NCBI RefSeq assembly: GCF_910592395.1
Contig: NC_088308.1
Location: 22,027,501 to 22,087,500, forward strand
DNA length: 60,000 bases
Source of the DNA: Lineus longissimus
Taxonomy: Eukaryota > Nemertea > Pilidiophora > Heteronemertea > Lineidae
Reading direction: 5' to 3'
The notes under the pieces were generated by a model that had not been told where the DNA came from, ran no database searches, and worked only from the letters and a program-made list of their open reading frames with translations. The translations under genes and the position numbers were made by a program. Numbering within the stretch: the stretch's first letter is position 1; each line of letters begins with the position of its first letter. Positions 38,828-48,363 of the stretch are shown in pieces.

Positions 38828-41800
38828 CTGAAAGAAAGAAGATACATGTAAAATCATAAAGATTTAGCTGTACAATCACAAAGATTTACCCCCCAACATG
38901 CAGGTGTACAAAATAGACTTGTTCCACTTTGGGATGTTGTTGTATCAACAGGTGAGCTCTGAGTAGGGTCCATCAAAACCTGTCCAGATACTCTAACAGT
39001 AAAAGCATTACCATAAACTTTATGAAACTGTCTTGGTGCTAATGTTATAGTCTGAGTGCTGAAAGGGAAGGGAAAAAATGATTCTGTCCAGGTGCTGCGC
39101 CTAGACAAAAAGCATGGTGGAGAATAGCCATGTTAATTTTTCATCATCAAGTAATTTGACCTACTTCATCCATTCTTCCTTGAGGCATATCAGGCATTGT
39201 TCAACCACCTCTATTGGTAAATCCTCATTGGTAATGGCGGACTCCATCTTGGTAAGCACCGTGGGACCTGAAAGACAAAAATCACTATAATACTGATTTT
39301 TGAGCATGGTATCAATTTTCTCTTTTCTTACTATGCTTGGGTGTAATGTACCCTTTGCATGGGAAATGAACTCACCTTTCTCAGGCAGAGTAGCCTCTGA
39401 ATGTAACATGAACTCAAAATCTGCGACAGTAGGCACAGGGGGCTTGTTCAGGGGTCCTCGCACCTCGACGAGGAGGTAGTGTTCTGATGTCACCACGTGT
39501 TGAGGCATCATGACGGTCTTCGGGATACCAAGAAAGTTACAGCGCCAGGAGTCTTCATAAGTGTTGCTGTATCCTTTGACGCTGCAGCATCCCCGGGGCA
39601 GTAACACCTGGTGATCAGAAGAGAAGTTGAAAACCGGTTATATCATTCAATCAAGAATAATTGCACTTCTGCAAAATTTTCATCAATCTTCTTAATTGAA
39701 AGTGAATTTCCTTGCCAAATAAATCCATTGGACTGTTCTGAATATATTTGGGAATGTCAAAAGAGGTAGTGAGCTTGACAACAGTATGAATGACAGAGGG
39801 TAGTGTACATGGCACCAATGTGCATGGGATCGGAGGGTAGTGCGCATGACACCAATGGGCATAGCATCAGAGTGTAGTGTACATGGCATCAGAGGGTAGT
39901 GTACATGGCATCAGAGGGTAGTGTACATGGCACCAGAGGGTAGTGTACATGGCATCAGAGGGTAGTGTACATGAATGTGCATGACTTTAGAGGGTAGGGT
40001 CCATAGCACCAAAGGGTAGTGTACATGCATGGCACCAGAGGGTAGTGTGCATGGAACCAGAAGGTAGCCTGCATGGCATCAGAGGGTTGTGTGCATGGCA
40101 TCAGAGGGTTGTGTGCATGATACCTGAGGGTAGTGCGCATAGCAACAGAGGATAGTGTGCATGGCACCAGAGGGTATGAAGCATGGCACCAGAGGGTAGT
40201 GTACATAGTATCAGGGGTAGCATGCATGGTACCAGAGGGTAGTATACCAGCAACACACCTCTCCAAAAGGTTATTGATGCGTAAATGTATCCTAGACTTA
40301 TTTGGTCTCCATATTGGGACACACTGATACTGTTGTGTTTGTTACCTTGAAGTGGTATGGCAGCTTGTGCACTTCAATGACCCGGACGACACTACTGGCT
40401 GGAGTGAAAACTCCCGGCAGGTTCAACCATGCCAGACTAGCTGATTGTGAAAAGTCACACGAAAATCAGACTCCTGGTCCTCCAGGTTGGGGGTTTTGGC
40501 ATGGGGTTAGCACCCCCATACTTGTAAAAATACACTATTGCTACGGAAACCCAACAACGGGATGCAAGGGACAACGCAAGTCAGTCATCCTATGACACAA
40601 TGAGCGCTGATGTGTACAGCTGATGTGGACCAAATCTGTCTCGGATTGCACACCTCTACTGTTGACTCCCTTACACCAAAAACTACTTTGATGATAGCAT
40701 GCTGGAATGTGAGAACGTTGTCCCAAACCAGTAAACTTGCTCAAGTCCAGAGAAAGACCTGGTGCCATTCAGTAGAAAACAGTAGATGTGACAGCTTGGT
40801 CTGACCTGAGAAAACATCCACAGACAGGCTGCCGATCAGACAGGGTGGAGAATGAAAATAGAAGCTTCATGTGCCCTCGAGGCACAAAGAGAACTTAATA
40901 ACAAATATGTCTGAAATACAAAGTTTTACCTTTAAACAGCTGATAAGAGATCTTGTTAGATTTTCACTACTTGATCGCACCACAATCTGATTGCCTGTCA
41001 CAACGTGGTGAGCTAAAGTGTGGAACTTCTCAGCATCAAGAGTCTGGAAGAAAAAATACAAGTGTGTATTTAAACTGTGCCCGGTAGTTCAAACAGGTAA
41101 AGTCACGAAGTTGGTGTTCATTTTAACTTAGTGTAATTTCCTCCAGAGAGCTCTATAAGACTGTACACCAAGTTATCCTTCTATCAAATCACAAACTGGG
41201 GGTGTTCAACTACATAACTTGTTTATTTTCCCTCTTCTTAACAAAGTACATGTTTTTTTCTAAATCCACCCCTCTTAGCCTTCAAATCGTCTTTGAAAAT
41301 TCATTTCCAAAAGCAGCAGAGCATCACTTAGTATCATAATAACAGACAAGGGTTTGATACAGATATAATCCGTTTGGAATAAGGCTATTCCCTAGCCTAG
41401 TGCTGGAGAAACACCAGATTTTGTGAGCATCTTGGACCCACCTTAAACAAATGCCTGATATTTTTGAATGACGGTTCAGGGTAGTCTGTTGTCAACTCTT
41501 CATCCAGTGTAACATTCTCAGCTGTATCTTTCTTCTTGGTATAAAGTTTGATGAAGCCTTCATCGGTCTCTGAAGTCATAATGAAAAGAAAGTAGATATT
41601 TTACAGGTTTTGCTTTTGTGGTGTCTCCTCCAGGATTGTGACTGTCACCTAACAGGATGTGTCACATGACAATAAGCCAGGAACGTGCAAGGTCCTTGTA
41701 GAGACTCTGTTCAGAAATGTCCTAGCTTAAATAGCCATAAAGAGAAAAACACTGGGACTCTGGGATTGGCCAAATACGTGGCCAGATAGCCCAGGCACTA

Positions 41801-43746
41801 CAGTGGAATATGTGCATCAATCCCCAACTAATTAAACTCACCTTCCTGCTTTTCCAAATCAATGACCGAGTCCTCAGTCGGTGGACCTTCAACAAGCTTC
41901 TCTGTCAGTCGATTCCCACAAGCCTTGAGCACCCACGTGAATGACAGGTGTAGGTAGCGGAAAATGTTCTTGTCATTCGTCAAGTCCACGAGTGAGCGTG
42001 CAGGTTTATTTTCTCCACGGTGCTGCCTGAAGTTTGCTGGATTGATGTGAGCTGTGAGAAGTCTGTGGGCTCTTTGCGGACACTTGGCCTGATGAATTCA
42101 GAGCAAACGGACAACTCTATCAATAGCAATAAAAACTTTGTCATGGAAAACAGCTGCCAAACATCTGTTCTTAAGTTGAACATATAGTTTTAGTTTCGGA
42201 TTCCTCATGCCAAGTTATGTTAATGCCAATGACAGGGACAAAATTTGTTTTGAATGACCGTGCCCAGTTCTTACCTGCTCTGTTTGGTAAACTGCTGAGG
42301 CTTTTTCTTGAATGTGGTCAATGATGTCCTTTATATGCTGCACAAGGAATGGCCAAGAATTCAACAGGTACACTTTATCCATCATGGCCACTACTATGCT
42401 ATACCAACGGCTAAAACCACGAGCCTGGCTGTCTTGGATGAAGAAGGTGTGACTGAATACATGGCCACGGTGGTCGTCACCGAAGAATATTGGACCTTCT
42501 CGCCCCGGACAAACCTGGGAGATAGAAATACATGCGAGGTGAATAATGAAGATTTTTAAAGCATTATTTTGAATACATCTAGGTGTAGAAAACTATGCAA
42601 CACTAGCCATGAAATATTTGAACATTTGGTGATATTTGATGAAGAATGCTTAGGCCATAGCAAATGACAGCTTTTAATGTGCTATCATTTGGAACTGAAA
42701 TAGTTTGGAGAAGATTCTCTCTTTGATATGATTTATAACAATTGAAACACAATCAGTAGTTGTGATACACTTTATTCATAACTTATCTTTGGACAGTTTC
42801 TTTCTCACACACTCTGGGTAGAGCAAGCATCCAAGGTGCGTACAGGGGAAGGGGGTCCGAAAATCTGTGGTTAGGTGCGTACACACACACATTATGGACG
42901 GCACCTCTCGACAAACCATGGCAGTTCCATAAAACCATTGTGATCTACTTACCTCACAACTCAAGCTCCTTAGACAAGCCTGTCTAACCATGGAAAATAC
43001 CTGAGGGTGGTCGGGGTACTGGCTACTCACATAGCTGACCTTAGCTTCATGGTCATTACTGATAAAACCAGGCTGGTCTGGTTGCAATGAACGACAGGCC
43101 TGAAAACACAATAAATGATGAATTAAAATTTATTTGGTGATGTATTGCGATGCTATTATTATTTGATATCATCATACTTTTTGCTAAAATTAATCAACAT
43201 TTGAAATACATGACTTGAAAACACTGACATGAAAAAAGCTTTGCAGCTTGACCTTTAGTACCAGGTAAATTATACATCAGGGGTTGTTCAAAATCACATT
43301 AGATTTGTAGGAGTCATTAGTCTTATTTAAACTGAAAGAGATGATATCTTTAAGGATACTTAACCTACGTGTAACCATTAGAGATAACGTCGATTTGGTG
43401 CTTTTGAACAATCCAGGACAATCTGACAGTACCAAGTTAATCTGATTCTGTGATGCAATAAACCAATTGACAATCCAATTGGTTGGCTACATTTTCTTAC
43501 CTCGCATAGGTCTGAAGCTTTACTGGGACGCGTCTGTTGTTCAGCGGGATCTGATGCAGAAGCCTCAACAGTTGGAGAACGGACCCTGTCTCGAACATAA
43601 TATGATGGAGCCTCCTTGTCAGCAGATATTGGACTCTCCGCACTCAGCACATGCTGGGGATCTTGAGTATGAAATGTCTGCGTGCAGAAGAGGACACTCG
43701 GACCATGCAGCTCACAGAAGTGGCACAGAGAGATGATTGCATTCAT
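38641..43746 (-). CDS. FLCN: folliculin (9 coding exons, complete)
   Basis: Folliculin is a longin/DENN-domain protein. With its FNIP partner it is the GTPase-activating protein for RagC/D at the lysosome and so controls nutrient signalling through mTORC1 and TFEB. Exons in order: 43746-43501, 43099-42953, 42514-42275, 42088-41842, 41569-41442, 41043-40930, 39607-39376, 39267-39165 and 38827-38641. Every border is GT-AG and every phase joins, giving 547 residues (human 579). It begins [16 protein letters not shown] and keeps the cysteine-rich start, the SHTFFI...ARGF.RWY region with the catalytic arginine (R163, human R164), and CLKEEWMNKVKVLF near the end. The length difference lies mainly in the variable linkers. 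A 5' UTR splice acceptor is visible just upstream (43771). Confidence 0.96.
39165..39267 (-). CDS. FLCN: FLCN exon 8
   Basis: 103 bases: [20 protein letters not shown] then [14 protein letters not shown], followed by two bases of the next codon. CL.CLKEEWMN matches the human segment containing Lys508, which is altered in some Birt-Hogg-Dube cases. Donor gtaggt. Confidence 0.94.
39376..39607 (-). CDS. FLCN: FLCN exon 7
   Basis: 77 codons plus one base. [20 protein letters not shown] then [10 protein letters not shown], matching human [27 protein letters not shown]. It ends HSEATLPEK then G at gtgagt. The intron that follows is only 108 bases and has no stop in frame. Confidence 0.94.
39794..40250. 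repeat. ~22-bp minisatellite in FLCN intron 6
   Basis: About 20 copies of 'agagggtagtgtacatggca' and variants (ggcatcag, ggcaccag, gtgcatgg). Identity between units is high, so expansion looks fairly recent. Open frames on the - strand rich in PCTLPSGAM are readings of the repeat. Confidence 0.9.
40390..40860 (+). mobile_element. fragment of a LINE (non-LTR retrotransposon), endonuclease start
   Basis: Near 40690-40750 the + strand reads [20 protein letters not shown], the typical opening of the apurinic endonuclease domain of LINE elements (WNVRTL...GKLAQV). Stops and loss of frame follow within about 50 codons. The preceding GC-rich stretch ('ttgggggttttggcatggggttagcaccccc') resembles the leader of such elements. 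It is a dead 5' fragment lying antisense in the FLCN intron. Confidence 0.7.
40930..41043 (-). CDS. FLCN: FLCN exon 6: start of DENN domain
   Basis: 38 codons, [20 protein letters not shown] to ISCLK. LA.HV..GNQ is conserved with human. It aligns without a gap directly to exon 7 (VLLPRGCC), so no exon is missing in the 1.3-kb intron between them. Confidence 0.93.
41442..41569 (-). CDS. FLCN: FLCN exon 5: inter-domain linker
   Basis: 128 bases. [20 protein letters not shown] to FKNIRHLFK. This is the least conserved part. Only the last residues (F.NIRHLFK, human FKSLRHMRQ) are alignable. Phases 1 in and 0 out agree with both neighbours. Confidence 0.9.
41842..42088 (-). CDS. FLCN: FLCN exon 4
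   Basis: 82 codons plus one base: [20 protein letters not shown] to [30 protein letters not shown] and [14 protein letters not shown] match the human RSLTSLTSDDNLW and LLKACGSRLTEKLLEG segments. The acidic linker after it is shorter than in mammals. Confidence 0.95.
42275..42514 (-). CDS. FLCN: FLCN exon 3: catalytic arginine
   Basis: 80 codons in phase 0, [20 protein letters not shown] then [21 protein letters not shown]163 aligns with human R164, the arginine finger for RagC/D GTP hydrolysis, so the GAP function is probably retained. It is followed by [20 protein letters not shown], the end of the longin domain. Donor gtaaga. Confidence 0.95.
42953..43099 (-). CDS. FLCN: FLCN exon 2
   Basis: 49 codons in phase 0: [20 protein letters not shown] through [30 protein letters not shown] is a highly conserved part of the longin domain. 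Borders: tgtttttcag-type acceptor and gtaagt. Confidence 0.95.
43501..43746 (-). CDS. FLCN: FLCN exon 1: start of longin domain
   Basis: 82 codons in phase 0. [20 protein letters not shown] is close to the human start. The variable acidic stretch that follows includes VRSPT (Ser57-Pro58) at the place of human Ser62, a known phosphosite. The sequence ends SDLCE at gtaaga. The ATG is preceded by a short untranslated segment and a splice acceptor, ttatttcag. Confidence 0.95.
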
Positions 43747-43770
43747 TGTGGCCTCTAAAGGCTATCTCAA

Positions 43771-46500
43771 TCTGAAATAAGAGATTTGCCTCAAGACATT
43801 ACACAAGCAACATTTTGGTGCAGTAGCAGAGCATTCAGGCTGACACAACAGTCACAATTTCAACACTATGCAAATTTTGCTGATTAAACTAGGCACTGTT
43901 TTTGGGACACTCTGTAGAGAGAAAACATCTGAATATATCCCGATGAAAACTCACTCAATCACATGAATGGTAGAATAATGAAATGAACACCTGCAACCAC
44001 TGTATAATTCACTTCAATTTCAAGCAAATATCTAGCGCTTTTAGTTTGATGAATAACAGAAAACTGCGAAAAAGTAATGATAAATCGACAAAAAATCACG
44101 AGACTGACACTTCCGGGTTACAACGAATTGCTCAATTCCATTCTTGCCGGGCTTGTGCGGTGTCTTCGGTCGATGGGCGGCCGTTGTCAAACCCGTACGC
44201 TCGTCTATCCTCTTCTTGATAGCACCTGTTCTATTTCTTTCGTTGGAATATTGACCGTATACGTAACCATTACACTCACTACGTTGTGTGAGTTATCATT
44301 TGAAAAAAAGGAATTTGCGACCTTTTCTTCCTGGGGCCAAGTTTTTGGACAAGAAAATAGTCATCATGCAAACTGTGTTCAAGGTATCCTACCAGCTGAG
44401 GTAGGCCCTAACTCACTCCTTGACAGCCGATCAGATTTTCGGCATGGGACCCGTGTGAAAGAAAATTCTGCCCATAGTCTCTAGATTCATTGCATCCACG
44501 CATATCAAGGTCATTTGGGTTCTCGTCCACATCTCATGCTTCTTTGGGTCAACTCTTTGCTTTCAGTATTACCAAATACCTTCACCGTAATTACAGTAGA
44601 AGACTCATTTTCCGGCTGGCATTCATTACGGTTACATCGGAAAGTCGGCAGGTCCATGGCACATGCTCTCTGAAAACTAAAGAGTTGAAGTTAACCGCAA
44701 GATATAGAGAGTGGCATGTTATTTAATCTATTATTGACGTGTTGTGGTTATTTGAATCTGACTGAAAACCATATGAAGCCGAATTCTTTCGCCAAAACAT
44801 GACATCATATCATCCTTACAAAACACGGTTGATCATTTGCATTATACTCGACCCGCTCGCCCATAATTGTGTTGACCTGCTTTCATTTAGTAGTCAATTT
44901 AGTATCAATATATGCCTTAGAGGGGGCAGAATGGTACTGTTCAGACAAGAAGTCTCTCCAACAGCCACAAGTATCTCTTCAAAAACATCTCAGCAGCACG
45001 TTCAACCCATGTAATCTGTCAGCTAGCTGACGAGTAGATTGGGAATTGTGTGTGATCAGTTCTCTTAAAGACACCCGAGACAAGGATTAAAATCTTGTGT
45101 TTATTACTTACCATTGTTATGCCTTAGAGGGGGCAGAATGGTACTTTTTAGACAAGAAGTCTCTCCAACAGCCTCAAGTATATTGGTTCAACGGCACACA
45201 GGACCTCCCAGAGATACTGTCAATGACGAGATATGACTGGGCCTTCTGTAAGATTAGTTTCTCCGCCAAACTCTAGACTGAAGGATTAAAATCTTGTGTT
45301 TATAGGCTAACAAATGCAAACACTTCCAAATGGACCCCCTACAAGAGACGAGTGGCTCTTCGTCTCTCCGACTTTGACACCCTACTACGAACATATCAAT
45401 AGATCAGCCAGCGGTCCTTGGTGTCGCCGCGTGGGTTACGTCCAGTGAAATTGTTTGCAAAAGTCAGGAAACCACGATCTGACATCCATAACCAGCGTAT
45501 TCCCTATTCATGCCAGTTATAGTCGGGTGCTACACCACAGTCGGGATAGTGGCCGCCAAATGAATGGTTGTTGAATTTTGTTCACGTCAACTTACATATA
45601 ATTAGACAAACCTTCATGAATTCAATGGAGATTTCCACATCAGAGGATAGAACCGAAGTGATGGTATCACGCAGATTTAACATAATCACTTCCATCCTTA
45701 CCATCATGACTTGGACGTGCGCCTTTAGTTTCTTTGAGCAAATGGTATTTGATTAGGGATAGCAATTAAAATTGCCATTGAACATGTATACATGAAGTAC
45801 AGTGATGTACATAATTCACACGTGTCTGACTTGAAATTCCAAACTGTGCAGTTCATTCCCGTCTTGATAGTATGACTATTTCTATAATAAAAACCCTTTG
45901 AAACCAATCCATACTTTTATCAGAAATAGATACTGTGCCTTACCTTCTGCTGCAACCGTTTTGATTTGTTTCGGAAAATTTGAAGGCATTTTTACGTTTG
46001 AAATCGGAGAAAGTGTTCCCTCGATGTTCTCCACAGCTCACACACCGCCCGACTGGCGTTCAAATCAACCGCGACCGATCATGACCAAAGTCTCTTGTTC
46101 TGTCAATGGATCATTATGAGAGGCATTGTCAAAAATATGCAGGCATTAGCTTTAGCATACATTCTTGTACATGTACGTTTGCCGAGCTGTGTATTATGCA
46201 TAAGGCAGGTTCCGTAAGCCAAAGGACGACGTAAATGCATTTTTTAATCAACGATTTTTTTATCATTTCCCCAATTCCTCCAACAACCACGTATAAAAGA
46301 TGGTTCGGTGTCGCGTAAATCAATTAGCAGATAGAGGACTTGATGACTCGACAGACACTCGTACTTTGTAGTTCGTCGTTCGTAGGGCGCTCAGTTTCGA
46401 AACCTGCAATCATTCGAAACAGAATACAATTGCCAACTTTGATAGCATTATATCAAACTTGATTCGGTCGGGTCACTTAATGGGCAATGGTGTGTGTGCG
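43771..46500. other. FLCN 5' flank and intergenic DNA
   Basis: The - strand acceptor ttatttcag|ATTGAG at 43771 shows a noncoding first exon upstream. Its 5' end is probably in 43980-44250, which is richer in CpG, but I cannot fix the donor. A direct duplication lies at 44907-45303. Open frames (for example 44077-44484 and 45898-46119) have no recognised product. Confidence 0.4.
44907..45303. repeat. tandem duplication, ~200-bp unit
   Basis: Blocks of about 64 bases ('gccttagagggggcagaatg' ... 'agacaagaagtctctccaac') at 44907 and 45116 are nearly identical. The block 'aaggattaaaatcttgtgtt' at 45083 and 45281 follows each. The middle of the units has diverged more. Confidence 0.75.
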
Positions 46501-46505
46501 TGTGC

Positions 46506-46518
46506 GGGGGGGGGGGGG
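46506..46518. repeat. G13 homopolymer
   Basis: Thirteen consecutive G preceded by a short (TG)n tract, immediately before the inverted repeat at 46531. Confidence 0.9.
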
Positions 46519-46530
46519 TCCATAATAGAG

Positions 46531-46659
46531 ACAATGGGTAATATGAATAAAGACTAGCAAATGATTTTATCTAAAACTCCATGTACATTTACACTAGGGC
46601 TTTCTGTACAAAATTGAAGTAAAAGCATTTGCTAGTCTTTATTCATATCACCCATTGTT
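46531..46659. repeat. inverted repeat / long hairpin
   Basis: The 33-base arm at 46531-46563 pairs with 46627-46659 with one mismatch, around a 63-base loop. It could be a small MITE or a transcribed hairpin. No flanking duplication is obvious. Confidence 0.75.
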
Positions 46660-47044
46660 CTAATGTGTACCAAAATTTCGCGAGCCGCACATCCCACATT
46701 GTGGTCTTTCATTGTCCCGCCGAGAAATAAGGATGGATGACTTATACCATCGTATCCCAAAGCAAGGAATTTTATTAGGTGTGACCACACAGTAACCAGT
46801 ATGACTAAAATATTCCGGGGGGCTAAATTTACTTTCACACCTGCTTATTTTGCATCACCCTCGAGATAGTTTCCTTGAGATCGCTGAGAAGCCATGGAAG
46901 CTCAAAGACTGGTTTTTTCTGGTTCTAAAAATGAGGAGGGCCTATAACTGCCAACTACTCATCTCAAAGTCTTGGCAGCAGATTACATGGCGTAATTGAA
47001 TTCGAATGGCTTCGATCGAGATATAACTCCTTGTCCCTCAAGGG

Positions 47045-47052
47045 CATATAAT
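47045..47052 (+). promoter_or_regulatory. TATA-like box of first small gene
   Basis: CATATAAT lies 34 bases before the ATG at 47086. It would place the start of transcription at about 47075 and leave a very short leader, typical of histone genes. No CCAAT or octamer element is clear to me. Confidence 0.45.
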
Positions 47053-47085
47053 TTCATCACACCTCGGAGCAGAGAAGACAACACC

Positions 47086-47361
47086 ATGAGTCCAACGCAC
47101 GAAGACAAGACACTGAAACAGGCCTGCATCCACCTGAGACAGATTGAAAGGAAGATTAGGCGAGCTACGGCAGAGATCCGCCTCCTTGACAGACAGATGG
47201 ACAGACTCGCCATCCGCTTCACCAAGGCCGTCACGGACGGACGCAAGGCATTCAGGAACAGCTATCGACTCCAGTTGTCAACTTATGAAGGGGTGCGACA
47301 GGCCTACTTCGAGTACATCCAACTTAAAGTGAAAGAGAGAACACAGCTTGCATTATGTTAG
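47086..47361 (+). CDS. small basic helical protein with histone-type mRNA 3' end (paralogue A)
   Basis: An intronless 91-residue frame. The ATG at 47086 has a strong context (ACACCATGA) and lies just after a TATA-like box; upstream in-frame codons have no ATG. The protein begins MSPTHEDKTLKQACIHLRQI and is rich in Arg and Lys (about 20 basic to 10 acidic). Residues 19-45 have an (R/K)xIRxAxAEIR...DR pattern suited to a long helix. They are followed by KAVT.GRKAFR.SYR.QL and AY.EYI..K. It shares 39 of 67 ungapped residues with the facing gene at 48364-48666, and that conservation argues for real coding. A canonical histone stem-loop follows the stop by 45 bases. I do not recognise the family; it is not a core histone. 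A replication-linked chromatin or germ-line role is only inferred from the 3' end and the charge. Confidence 0.75.
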   Translation: MSPTHEDKTLKQACIHLRQIERKIRRATAEIRLLDRQMDRLAIRFTKAVTDGRKAFRNSYRLQLSTYEGVRQAYFEYIQLKVKERTQLALC

Positions 47362-47406
47362 TTACCGCAAGAGATAAAAGACGGAAAGCGACAAGACAAC
47401 AAACAC

Positions 47407-47422
47407 GGCTCTTTTTAGAGCC
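47407..47422 (+). promoter_or_regulatory. histone mRNA 3' stem-loop (paralogue A)
   Basis: GGCTCTTTTTAGAGCC: a 6-bp stem with a four-base loop, matching the consensus GGYYYU-UHHU-ARRRCC, with the A-rich leader (aaacac) and ATCA trailer. It is the binding site of SLBP. A purine-rich histone downstream element, CAAAAGAGAC (47435-47444), follows after 12 bases, the position at which U7 snRNA pairs. Confidence 0.9.
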
Positions 47423-48319
47423 ATCACAATATTTCAAAAGAGACAATCATTTTATGTTTGCGACATTTTTATCAAATGAGTAAATTTTGTGTCGACAGCG
47501 AGTAAAGTTAAAAAAGAAAGACGACACGACCCTCCTTTTATAGTGTTTCCATTTTGGCAGTGTTGTCTTGAAGAGTAAACACGTCTTATTGTGAAGGATA
47601 TCACTCTGCGACCCATAAAATAGTCAAACCCGTCAACTGGGAAACAGTGATGAAACGGATCGAACAACGCGAAAATACCGTCTACCGGTTGGGTAAAGAA
47701 AAAAACCTTCATAGACCCATGCATCCTGCTATACACCTTTCCAGAAATGGGGCGCTGAGTGTCCGAAATAGTGATGTCATAAGGGGAAACTAGGCCTTAT
47801 GGTGGAGGGACAAAGGAGATAGTCATGGTTGACCAACACACTTGAATGCCTTTAATGACGGACAAGGGGGAAAAAGTTAGTTCGAATGCAAGCCTCCAAT
47901 TTCGGGAAGCATGTATAACCAGTGGTTTTCAATATACTCCACCTCTCGACATTTCAAATTTTCAATGAAACAGGAGTGAAAAAACTTCTTAATCTCATCA
48001 GGATAAGATTCATAGGGCCATCATTAAGTATTGTTCTATATTATTTCCAAAGGGGTGTGACTGAAGACAAAGAGTCACAACCAGAATGCCTATTAACTTT
48101 TGATTTTGAAACTGCCCTCTGGCCATATTTTGAAATTTCATGCATATAAAATGTACCACTGAAAATTCTTGCTGATGTTTCAATCAATTTCTCGTCTTTG
48201 TATTTTGGTATTTTAGCCGGGGACTTTTAGCAAGCTTTTAATTACATATTTACATCTACTGACGAGACAAGCTTTTCTTATTTCTGTGACACTGATTTAT
48301 CTATTTTGACAATTTTGAT
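47423..48319. other. intergenic DNA between the two convergent small genes
   Basis: About 0.9 kb, AT-rich, with no recognisable gene or repeat. Short open frames at 47452-47736 (-) and 47922-48149 (+) have no similarity that I can name. Confidence 0.6.
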
Positions 48320-48335
48320 GGCTCTGAAAAGAGCC
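48320..48335 (-). promoter_or_regulatory. histone mRNA 3' stem-loop (paralogue B)
   Basis: On the - strand GGCTCTTTTCAGAGCC, the exact form common in animal histone mRNAs, flanked by AAAC before and ATCA after. It begins 28 bases after the stop codon at 48364. The downstream purine-rich element is less clear: 'agaaataagaaaag' is a candidate but sits further away than usual. Confidence 0.92.
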
Positions 48336-48363
48336 GTTTGCTGTTTTAGGCAGACGCACACCG

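Larger units (their letters stand above)
39608..40929 (-). other. FLCN intron 6 with minisatellite and LINE fragment
   Basis: A 1.3-kb intron packed with repeats: a 22-bp minisatellite (39794-40250) and, on the opposite strand, a LINE fragment (about 40390-40860). An open frame near 40345-40400 on the - strand ends at a GT but is not needed by the folliculin alignment. Confidence 0.85.

Noticed and set aside
39794-40250. CRISPR-like regular repeat
   Set aside because: There are no unique spacers of constant length, and it lies in an animal intron. It is a minisatellite.
40345-40410. Apparent extra FLCN exon ([17 protein letters not shown] then GT) on the - strand
   Set aside because: Exons 6 and 7 align to human folliculin without a gap across their junction, so inserting this segment would break the DENN region. 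It abuts the LINE fragment.
46996-47085. N-terminal extension of paralogue A
   Set aside because: It begins at TTG and runs through the TATA-like box. The first ATG of the frame, at 47086, has good context.
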